From contig JAHEBY010000028.1 in assembly GCA_024642025.1 (NCBI GenBank), positions 1-13,057 of the forward strand: a stretch of DNA of 13,057 nt. The letters run 5' to 3'. Under the pieces are notes generated by a model. That model ran no database searches. It was given only the letters and a program-made list of their open reading frames with translations, and was not told where the DNA came from. The position numbers and the translations under genes are program-made. The DNA comes from Comamonadaceae bacterium (GTDB lineage Bacteria; Pseudomonadota; Gammaproteobacteria; Burkholderiales; Burkholderiaceae_C). Of the stretch, positions 1 through 5,736 are shown piece by piece (the first letter of the stretch is position 1; each line of letters begins with the position of its first letter).

Positions 1-429
1 AAAGTGGACATACTGCATGATGTGGGGCGCAGCATCAATCCCGCCATCGACATCGGCCAGATCGAAGGTGGTTTTGTCCAAGGCATGGGCTGGCTTACTA
101 CCGAGCAGCTGGTCTGGAATGGCAAGGGCCATCTCGCCACCCACGCACCCAGCACCTACAAAATTCCCACCGCAGGCGACGTGCCCAAACACTTCAAGGT
201 CGACTTGTGGCCCGAGCCCAACCGTGAAGACAACGTGTTTGGCAGCAAAGCCGTTGGCGAGCCGCCGTTCATGCTGGCCATCAGCGTGTATGAGGCACTG
301 CGTGACGCCATCGCGAACGCGCGGGGCGATTTGCCTGACACCGGGCAACATGAACCGGTAAGGCTGATTGCACCTGCCACGGCTGAGAATGTGCTGGCGG
401 CGCTGAGGATTAGCGCGTCACTCATCTGA
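1..429 (+). CDS. xdhB: Xanthine dehydrogenase, molybdopterin-binding subunit, C-terminal part (5' end outside window)
   Basis: This is the last 142 codons of the large, molybdenum-cofactor subunit of bacterial xanthine dehydrogenase, which oxidises hypoxanthine and xanthine to urate in the cytoplasm. The reading frame is open from base 1, so the start lies upstream of the window. Visible family features are the glycine-rich cofactor-binding stretch GQIEGGFVQGMGW near the left edge and the motif VGEPPFMLAISVYEAL. The Glu of GEPP (codon 259-261) corresponds to the catalytic base of the xanthine oxidase family. The protein ends shortly after the usual C-terminal helix (ATAENVLAAL). Nothing downstream belongs to purine catabolism, so this is probably the end of an xdh operon. 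Related aldehyde oxidases share the fold, but the spacing and wording of these motifs favour XdhB. Confidence 0.93.
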   Translation, partial: KVDILHDVGRSINPAIDIGQIEGGFVQGMGWLTTEQLVWNGKGHLATHAPSTYKIPTAGDVPKHFKVDLWPEPNREDNVFGSKAVGEPPFMLAISVYEALRDAIANARGDLPDTGQHEPVRLIAPATAENVLAALRISASLI

Positions 430-448
430 CCAGCCATTTATTTGATAG

Positions 449-493
449 CTGTCTGGTCATATTTGCCGGTAGCTAAATATGCCCTCTAGACAG
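449..493. repeat. Imperfect inverted repeat just downstream of xdhB
   Basis: Outer arms ctgtct (449-454) and agacag (488-493), and inner arms catattt (458-464) and aaatatg (475-481), are exact reverse complements around a 10-base loop. Short unpaired stretches lie between inner and outer arms. The left flank reads tttgatagct (441-450). From memory, this resembles a dispersed intergenic repeat common in Comamonadaceae genomes that starts TTTGATAGCT and forms a hairpin. It lies 20 bases after the xdhB stop codon. It may also end xdhB transcription, though no long T-run follows. Confidence 0.5.
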
Positions 494-757
494 TTGTGCC
501 AGTCACTTGAGTCCGAGAATATCAATCGCTCAAAATAGATATCCGGGCAAGATCTCCAACTCGGGAGCAGACAAGTCGGCATCGCATTCAGCCTTCTTCC
601 AGGGCACCGGTTGCACCGGCCTGAAGCCACTATCGTTTCCCTACGCAAAAGTGTTGAAAGCCTTCACAGCTCAACCAGCTTCTCTACCTTGGTAGGTCGT
701 AAGCTATGGACCCGCATAGTGAGAATACCTTGCCCAGTATATGGGTAGTTACTTCCG

Positions 758-783
758 GTAGCCGCTTGCTTCCAAGCGACTAC
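758..783. repeat. Hairpin, 11-bp stem with one mismatch
   Basis: The arms 758-768 and 773-783 pair over 11 positions with a single C-A mismatch, closed by the four-base loop cttc (769-772). Neither strand has a T-run after the stem, so it does not look like an intrinsic terminator. It lies about 140 bases upstream of the regulator start. It could be a structured leader element, an operator or a repeat remnant, and its function is unknown. Confidence 0.4.
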
Positions 784-923
784 AAAGGAAAAGAAATCCA
801 ACAATTGTGGGCAAATGTCACACAAACTTGATGGATAAGTCCGGCCGCACTCTTGAATACCTTCGACGGCCAGAGACAATTACAACCGGAAACTCAAAAA
901 TACAAATGTTCCGGGAGTAAACA

Positions 924-1658
924 ATGCGAATTCTGCTGGCCGAAGACGACGCGATGTTGGGAGAGGCCGTTCAAAAATCCTTGTCCCGAACGGGGTTCGC
1001 GGTGGACTGGGTTCGGTCTGGGCAGGAATTCGACAGCGCCGTATCAAGTCATCATTACGACTTTGTCGTACTGGATTTGGGGCTCCCGGATGACAGCGGA
1101 GAGATGCTTCTCCAGCGTCTGCATGCCAAGAACCCTCGCACGCCGGTCGTGGTTATAACGGCGCGCAGCGGCCTGCAAGACAAGGTGACGCTACTGAACA
1201 TGGGCGCTGACGATTTCCTGGTCAAACCGTTTGATCTGGACGAGTTGACCGCTCGAATCCGGTCCATCATTCGCCGCCTGCCCGCAGACAACGCAAATGC
1301 AGGGGCGGCAGTTCATGGCCTCTTGACACTATTTCCGCTTAAATTTGTAGCGACCTGGGACGGCAAACCCGTCCCACTGACTCACAGAGAATTCTGGGTG
1401 CTGGAAGTTCTGGTGCGGCGAAAAAACCAGGTCCTGACGCGTACTCAAATCGAAGAGGCCCTGTATGGGTGGGGCGAAGAGGTGGAAAGCAACGCCGTCG
1501 AGGTCTATATTCACATGCTTCGTCGTAAATTCGGCGCCAGCCTCATTCATACGATACGCGGTGTGGGCTATCAGATCGCCCCACTTCATCAAGATAACCC
1601 AGCAAGACCATTCGACGCCTTAATGCCCTTACGGCGGCTTCCGCTTGAATCTGCCTGA
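924..1658 (+). CDS. OmpR-family response regulator, QseB/PmrA-like
   Basis: This is a 244-residue DNA-binding response regulator. The receiver domain (about 1-115) shows the acidic pair D8-D9, phospho-acceptor D51 in VVLDLGLPD, the switch residue T79 and invariant K101 in LVKPFDLDEL. The C-terminal winged helix (about 130-225) contains LTHREFWVLEVLVRRKNQVLTR, the YGWGEEVESNAVEVYIHMLRRK recognition region and the closing TIRGVGYQI. These wordings are typical of the QseB/PmrA/TctD subfamily. Start ATG 924 is supported by the ribosome binding site GGGAG at 913-917. The 3' end overlaps the kinase gene by 14 bases, and the resulting C-terminal tail is slightly longer than usual. Because this subfamily binds YTTAAK-N5-YTTAAK repeats, the matching box at 3898-3914 makes the secretion operon its most likely target. 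The exact identity (QseB, PmrA or another paralog) cannot be decided here. Confidence 0.93.
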   Translation: MRILLAEDDAMLGEAVQKSLSRTGFAVDWVRSGQEFDSAVSSHHYDFVVLDLGLPDDSGEMLLQRLHAKNPRTPVVVITARSGLQDKVTLLNMGADDFLVKPFDLDELTARIRSIIRRLPADNANAGAAVHGLLTLFPLKFVATWDGKPVPLTHREFWVLEVLVRRKNQVLTRTQIEEALYGWGEEVESNAVEVYIHMLRRKFGASLIHTIRGVGYQIAPLHQDNPARPFDALMPLRRLPLESA

Positions 1659-3024
1659 ACCGTCGTCCCCCTGGTCTTTGCAAACCAGAGTGGGGCTGAT
1701 CGCGATACTCGCGATGTTGACTGGACTGCTGTGTGGCAGCTTGGCGGTATATCGCGCTCAAGCCGAAGGCCGCGACAGAGTCGTTGATGACCGTGTGCAG
1801 CGCGTGGCCGAGGAAATACTAAAGGCCGTCCAGGAGGAACTCGCGGCGGCCACCTTGGGTGATCCGAGCCTCCAAGCGCAAGCAAGGATTTCTACCGCCG
1901 AGGTCGGCCATCATCGTTATCAGGTCTGGCTGCATCAGGGGAAAACCTTGTTACGCAGCCGCAGTACATCAGCCGCACAACCGCTCCTGCCCATCGACTT
2001 TTCCGGCTATAAGGAAGTCGCTTTGGAGGGCACAAGTTACCGCGCCTATTCCGCGGCAACGTCTGATCGGGACATCGTAGTGCAGGTCGCGGAGCCCACA
2101 CCCGAGCGATCAATAAAGATTGACTTGATACCCAGCGAATATTTCACGTTCACTTTGGCGTCCCTGGGGGTTATGTTCGGCATAACCGGCGTGCTGGTGA
2201 AGCAGGCATTCAAGCCACTCGACGCCATGGCAGAGAACCTGCTGCACCGTGGCCCCCGTGATGTTGACAAAGTGGTCGTGAAGGACCCGCCGCAGGAAAT
2301 TCTGCCCATCGTACGATCGCTCGACTCGCTTTTTGGACGCATTGGTTACGCGATGTCTGTGGAACATCGGTTCACATCTGTTGCCGCGCATGAATTGAAG
2401 ACGCCACTCGCTGGAATCCGGGCACAAGCACAGTTAGCTGCGAAGGCCTCGGACGCACAGGAACTTCAGGATTCACTGAAATCTGTCATATTGGGCGTTG
2501 ATCGCGCGTCAAGAGTGATTGATCAGTTGATCGACCTCAACCGTGTTGAAAGTGCCCAAGACACAATCGAGTGGAGCGCCTTGCACGTTGACCTGCAAAA
2601 CGTCTACGACCAGGTCATCGACGAACTTGGCCCCAAAGCGGCCCGAAAGAGCTTGACACTCAACGTATCGTTCAACGCCGAACACCTTCGAGGTCTGGAT
2701 TTTGCGATCTACATGTTGCTGAGAAATCTGATTGCCAATGCGATCCTGTATTCGCCTATGGGTGGACGAGTTGATGTGAGCTCACACCAATTGGGTGACG
2801 AGATTGTCTTGACCGTTGGAGACTCAGGGCCCGGCATTCCGGCTCAGGCAAGGGATCGCGCCTTTGAAAAATTCAATCGCCTCGGCAGGAACGGCTCTGA
2901 CGGGGTGGGACTGGGCCTGTCCATTGTGGCTCAGGTCGTGCACTTGCATCAGGCGAAAATAGCCTTGTCAGATTCACCGCTAGGTGGCCTGCAGGCACAA
3001 GTTGTCTTCCCAAAACTGGGCTGA
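1645..3024 (+). CDS. Sensor histidine kinase partner of the upstream regulator (QseC/PmrB-like)
   Basis: This is a 459-residue inner-membrane kinase that should phosphorylate D51 of the preceding regulator. A membrane segment at about 16-36 and a second at about 167-186 enclose a periplasmic sensor region of about 130 residues. There is no recognisable ligand motif in the sensor region. A short HAMP-like linker follows (VKQAFKPLDAMAENLL). The H-box is VAAHELKTPLAGIRA with H249. The ATPase domain shows the N box RNLIANAILYSP (N361, N365), G1 DSGPGI (393-398), the F box FEKFNR and G2 GVGLGLSI (420-427), so it looks catalytically intact. The start is TTG 1645, inside the regulator's last codons. 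It is chosen because it keeps the basic stretch SLQTR before the first membrane helix. GTG 1690 is an alternative that would shorten the N-terminus. The gene ends 4 bases before the convergent transglycosylase. Confidence 0.9.
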   Translation: MNLPEPSSPWSLQTRVGLIAILAMLTGLLCGSLAVYRAQAEGRDRVVDDRVQRVAEEILKAVQEELAAATLGDPSLQAQARISTAEVGHHRYQVWLHQGKTLLRSRSTSAAQPLLPIDFSGYKEVALEGTSYRAYSAATSDRDIVVQVAEPTPERSIKIDLIPSEYFTFTLASLGVMFGITGVLVKQAFKPLDAMAENLLHRGPRDVDKVVVKDPPQEILPIVRSLDSLFGRIGYAMSVEHRFTSVAAHELKTPLAGIRAQAQLAAKASDAQELQDSLKSVILGVDRASRVIDQLIDLNRVESAQDTIEWSALHVDLQNVYDQVIDELGPKAARKSLTLNVSFNAEHLRGLDFAIYMLLRNLIANAILYSPMGGRVDVSSHQLGDEIVLTVGDSGPGIPAQARDRAFEKFNRLGRNGSDGVGLGLSIVAQVVHLHQAKIALSDSPLGGLQAQVVFPKLG

Positions 3025-3028
3025 AAAA

Positions 3029-3679
3029 TTACATTGGCAATGAGCCCGCAGCATTCAAGTTTGCCATGATGCGACGCACATAAGCTTGTGTTTCGGGGTA
3101 CTGCGGCACCTTGTGCCCCGCCTTCACAACTGCCTGTTCCCCAGCATTGTAGGCAGCCAGAACCAGTTCGATATCGCCATTGAAGTAACCCATCAACCAT
3201 TTGAGGTAGCTGGCGCCACCATAGACATTGTCTCGTTCGGCGAAAGGGTCCTTCACGCCAAACCGCTTCGCAGTCGCAGGCATTAGCTGCATTAGGCCAA
3301 TGGCACCGCGCGGGGATACGGCCCTGGCTTCGTAATTTGATTCTGCGGAAATCACAGCGTGTATCAGCTGCGGCGCAATACTGACACTTTTGGCGACCGA
3401 TTCAATCATGCCAGCCAATCCTGCCGCCTTTGCAGGAATAACCAAAGATTGCCCCGAATGTGGCTCCGCTGGAGTCTTGGTCTTACCAACAGATTCCGGA
3501 ACCGGCAAGGCCAGCAGAAGATCCGGCGTCGCCTGCGATTGAAAATTAGAAAGCACAATGGTCCCATTGTTGGGCGCGCTGCCCACATAGACCTGCCCCA
3601 GGACCTGAAGTGGAATAACGACGACTGCACATAGAGCAGTGCGTCGAATCAATTGGCTGGCGGTGCGAATGGTTGCCAT
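3029..3679 (-). CDS. Exported lytic transglycosylase (SLT domain)
   Basis: This is a 216-residue protein predicted to cleave peptidoglycan glycan strands in the periplasm. The N-terminus MATIRTASQLIRRTALCAVVVIPLQVLG reads as a signal peptide with likely cleavage after VLG. A linker follows, then the SLT (Slt70 C-terminal type) domain. Its signature is AVISAESNYEARAVSPRGA with catalytic Glu113, then GLMQLMPATAKRFGV, then LAAYNAGEQAV (about 174-184) and YPETQAYVRRI near the C-terminus. The open frame extends upstream to a TTG at 3790. ATG 3679 is preferred because the signal peptide starts there, although no strong ribosome binding site precedes it. The gene lies between the two-component genes and the secretion operon, transcribed divergently from the latter. 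Small SLT enzymes often accompany secretion or pilus systems to make room for trans-envelope parts, so that role is inferred. Confidence 0.9.
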   Translation of the reverse strand: MATIRTASQLIRRTALCAVVVIPLQVLGQVYVGSAPNNGTIVLSNFQSQATPDLLLALPVPESVGKTKTPAEPHSGQSLVIPAKAAGLAGMIESVAKSVSIAPQLIHAVISAESNYEARAVSPRGAIGLMQLMPATAKRFGVKDPFAERDNVYGGASYLKWLMGYFNGDIELVLAAYNAGEQAVVKAGHKVPQYPETQAYVRRIMANLNAAGSLPM

Positions 3680-3770
3680 GCTTGAAATGGAATGTCTCTC
3701 GAAAAATCTGGCTCGGACCGCCCGCGCAAGCGAGCGACATTGCCCGCAAACAATAAATTGAAATTTGCCT

Positions 3771-3800
3771 GATTCGGCCGCAATTATCAATTGCTGTCAA
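3771..3800 (-). promoter_or_regulatory. Possible promoter and operator for the transglycosylase gene
   Basis: Reading the minus strand, a perfect -35 hexamer TTGACA (3800 down to 3795) is followed directly by a perfect palindrome, gcaatt-gat-aattgc (3794-3780). The -10 position at 17-bp spacing (ccgaat, 3777-3772) is a poor match. An activator may therefore be needed, or the match may be chance. The palindrome between -35 and -10 is a typical place for a repressor to bind. The gene start at 3679 lies roughly 90 bases downstream of the expected transcription start. Confidence 0.3.
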
Positions 3801-3897
3801 GCCAATGAATGCCCCATTTTCGGGGGCCGTGCAAATTAACCGACAACCCGCGGAAAAAATCACACCCACCCATCTTTGTAGGGAAGATACCCAGAAA

Positions 3898-3929
3898 TTT
3901 AAGAAATTCTTAAGGTGAGTCCCTATATT
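3898..3929 (+). promoter_or_regulatory. PmrA/QseB-type box and -10 element driving the secretion operon
   Basis: The direct repeat TTTAAG (3898-3903), 5 bases, CTTAAG (3909-3914) matches the published PmrA/QseB consensus YTTAAK-N5-YTTAAK at every defined position. A -10 hexamer TATATT (3924-3929, five of six matches to TATAAT) starts 9 bp after the second half-site. There is no good -35 hexamer at the expected place. This is the class II geometry used by OmpR-family activators, where the bound regulator replaces the -35 contact. The predicted start of transcription is near 3936, about 50 bases before the GspG start codon. The same bases also form the palindrome TTAAGAAATTCTTAA (3899-3913). 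The adjacent regulator (924-1658) is of the matching subfamily. Confidence 0.65.
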
Positions 3930-3939
3930 CAACCCACCC

Positions 3940-3958
3940 GTCCGCGCTTTCGCCGGAC
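3940..3958 (+). other. Stem-loop at the 5' end of the predicted operon transcript
   Basis: The arms gtccgcg (3940-3946) and cgc-c-ggac (3951-3958) form a seven-pair stem with one bulged C and the loop cttt. If transcription starts near 3936 as predicted, the hairpin sits within the first few bases of the mRNA. A 5' stem-loop there can protect against RNase E. There is no T-run after it, so it is not an obvious terminator. The function is inferred. Confidence 0.35.
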
Positions 3959-3986
3959 ATAAAACGGATTTATTGGGGGTCTCAAA

Positions 3987-4499
3987 GTGAAGATGCGTTA
4001 TTCCAAGGCGCTGCGTCCGGAAACACTGCCTGAAAAAGCGGCACGAACGCCCGGGACAGATGAGCCACCGCAACACGCTCTGCACCTTGCACAGGAGCGA
4101 GGATTCACGTTGTTGGAGCTGCTCGTCGTCATCGTCATCATCGGTCTCCTGGCAGGACTGGTTGCACCACGTTATTTTGATCAAGTCAGCAAATCCAACA
4201 CAAAAATCGCTAAAGCCCAAATCGACTCGCTGGAAAAAGCGCTGGACCAATACCGTCTTGATGTGGGTAGCTACCCTACCTCCGACGCGGGTTTGGCCGC
4301 CTTGAATACCCGCCCCCAAAACCTGGAGAGATGGGCAGGACCTTACCTGAAAAAGGCAGTTCCGCCTGACCCATGGGGTGCTCCTTACGTCTACAAGTCC
4401 CCCGGCGAACACGGTGAATATGACTTGTCGTCATTCGGCTCCGACGGGCAAGCCGGCGGCACCGGCGAAGCTGCCGACGTAACGTCGTGGACACCTTGA
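3987..4499 (+). CDS. gspG: Type II secretion major pseudopilin GspG
   Basis: This is a 170-residue prepilin-like protein, the probable main subunit of the periplasmic pseudopilus. The prepilin peptidase site is QERG|FTLLELLVV, with cleavage between G39 and F40 and the conserved Glu at +5 (E44). A hydrophobic helix continues to about residue 60. The mature part carries GspG signatures: YRLDVGSYPT, PPDPWGAPYVYKSPGEHGEYDL, and the C-terminal FGSDGQAGGTGEAADVTSW, which in the family forms the calcium-binding loop. The start is GTG 3987, with GGGGG at 3975-3979 as ribosome binding site. An ATG two codons later (3993) is the only nearby alternative. Either start leaves an unusually long leader, because no ATG, GTG or TTG lies closer to the cleavage site. 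It is the first gene of the operon, behind the putative PmrA/QseB-box promoter. Confidence 0.93.
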   Translation: MKMRYSKALRPETLPEKAARTPGTDEPPQHALHLAQERGFTLLELLVVIVIIGLLAGLVAPRYFDQVSKSNTKIAKAQIDSLEKALDQYRLDVGSYPTSDAGLAALNTRPQNLERWAGPYLKKAVPPDPWGAPYVYKSPGEHGEYDLSSFGSDGQAGGTGEAADVTSWTP

Positions 4500-4527
4500 G
4501 CTGCACCGTCTGAATAAGACTTGTTTC

Positions 4528-5736
4528 ATGGCCACGACATTCGACCTTGTTGTACGCAACGCCAGCGGTAGCGTTCAGGCGCTTGAAATAAGCGCTGCCG
4601 ACGCAAACGCGGCCACGGCCCGGGCGACGGGTGATGGCTTGCAGGTTTTAGCCTGTAAATCACGGGCTGGTACAGCAGGTCGGTCGCATGACGCAATCCG
4701 CAGCAAAACCGGCGGTCTGGATATTGCCAATTTTTCGTTCGAATTGTCAGCCCTTATGGCAGCCGGACTTTCGATCGTAGATTCACTGCGCACGCTCGCG
4801 ACCAAAGAGAAATCAGCGCCGGCCCGAGAGGCATTGCTGGACATTGTCAAGGGGATAAATGAAGGACTCCCCCTTTCGGCTGCCATGGAGCGACGGTCGG
4901 GTCGCTATCCGCCGCTCCTTGTCGCGACGATAAGTGCAAGCGAGCAAACGGGAGATCTCAGCACAGCGCTCAGGCGCTACGCAGAGCATCAGCAGACTAT
5001 CAAATCTTTGCGGGACAACGTGGTTGGTGCGGCTGTCTACCCCATCCTGCTCCTCACGGTTGGATGCGTCGTCATTCTGTTCCTCATGACAGTCGTTGTG
5101 CCCAAGTTTGCTGTGCTCATCGAGAGCACGCGGCATGAGTTACCGTGGACCTCCCAGCTACTGATGTCCTGGGGACGCTTTGCCGCGCGGAACGCATGGG
5201 AAATCAGCGTGGCGGCCATCGCAGTCTTTATCTTTCTGGGCGCCGGAGCTAGACACATGCTGCGAACGGGCGCCAAGGCCGGATGGGTGGAATCCATTCC
5301 GTATATCGGCCCGTCCATGCGACAGTTTCGACACGCCCAACTATATCGAACAACCGGAATGTTGGTAAAAGGGGGCATAGCCTCGCCACGCGCCTTACAG
5401 CTTGGGGCAACTCTCCTTGGCGACAACGACCGCAAAAGTCTTGGCCATGCCATACAGCTGATTCATGAGGGCCGTAGCTTGAGCAGCGCATTACAAATCG
5501 CACAGCTGGCTGACCCGGTCGCATCAAGCATGCTGGCAGTGGCAGAGCGGACGGGTGCTCTGGCTGATGTGCTTGAACGAATCGCTGAATTTCATGAGTC
5601 AAGGCTACAACGCTCTGTCGAATTGAGCAGCCGGCTTTTTGAGCCCATATTGATGATATTCATCGGCCTGCTTGTGGGTGCAATTGTCGTCCTGATGTAT
5701 TTGCCTATTTTTGACTTGGCCTCAAGTCTTCAATGA
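4528..5736 (+). CDS. gspF: Type II secretion / type IV pilus inner-membrane platform protein GspF
   Basis: This is a 402-residue polytopic protein that forms the inner-membrane platform contacting the ATPase and guiding pseudopilin assembly. After a short cytoplasmic N-terminal region it shows the two T2SSF repeats of the family. The first (about 65-190) has FELSALMAAGLSIVDSL and SASEQTGDL. The second (about 268-392) has TGMLVKGGIASPRAL and AERTGAL. Membrane segments lie at about 167-192, 223-243 and 370-392, as expected for GspF/PilC. The length is normal. The start ATG 4528 follows the gspG stop by 28 bases and has only a weak ribosome binding site. The stop overlaps the next start as ATGA (5733-5736), indicating translational coupling. 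Confidence 0.93.
   Translation: MATTFDLVVRNASGSVQALEISAADANAATARATGDGLQVLACKSRAGTAGRSHDAIRSKTGGLDIANFSFELSALMAAGLSIVDSLRTLATKEKSAPAREALLDIVKGINEGLPLSAAMERRSGRYPPLLVATISASEQTGDLSTALRRYAEHQQTIKSLRDNVVGAAVYPILLLTVGCVVILFLMTVVVPKFAVLIESTRHELPWTSQLLMSWGRFAARNAWEISVAAIAVFIFLGAGARHMLRTGAKAGWVESIPYIGPSMRQFRHAQLYRTTGMLVKGGIASPRALQLGATLLGDNDRKSLGHAIQLIHEGRSLSSALQIAQLADPVASSMLAVAERTGALADVLERIAEFHESRLQRSVELSSRLFEPILMIFIGLLVGAIVVLMYLPIFDLASSLQ

Larger units (their letters stand above)
430..923. other. Intergenic region without a convincing gene
   Basis: This stretch of 494 bases separates xdhB from the regulator gene. Short open frames exist (62 codons at 507-695 plus strand, 71 codons at 664-879 minus strand). 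Neither has a good ribosome binding site, a recognisable domain or codon use like the neighbours. The stretch contains the inverted repeat at 449-493 and the hairpin at 758-783. A weak candidate promoter for the regulator is TTGAAT (853-858), 16 bases, GACAAT (875-880). No PmrA/QseB-type box was found here, so the sequence gives no sign of autoregulation. Confidence 0.6.

Noticed and set aside
507..695. Plus-strand open frame of 62 codons in the same gap
   Set aside because: No domain, signal or ribosome binding site, and composition unlike the neighbouring genes.
664..879. Minus-strand open frame of 71 codons in the xdhB-regulator gap
   Set aside because: No recognisable family, no good ribosome binding site, and it spans the hairpin at 758-783. 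There is not enough support to call a gene.
924..3024. Reading the two-component pair as a PhoB/PhoR or EnvZ/OmpR system
   Set aside because: The YGWGEEVESNAVEV wording in the winged helix and the kinase layout match the QseB/PmrA subfamily instead.
3680..3790. N-terminal extension of the transglycosylase to a TTG at 3790
   Set aside because: It would bury the signal peptide behind 37 residues, and the TTG lacks a ribosome binding site.
3680..3986. Sigma-54 promoter, as in some pilin genes
   Set aside because: No TGGCAC-N5-TTGC-like sequence is visible in the control region.
3546..4412. Minus-strand open frame of 288 codons
   Set aside because: It overlaps gspG and the divergent control region, has a composition rich in Cys, Arg and Ser with a run of Asp from the antisense of Val/Ile codons, and shows no domain. 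It is an antisense shadow.
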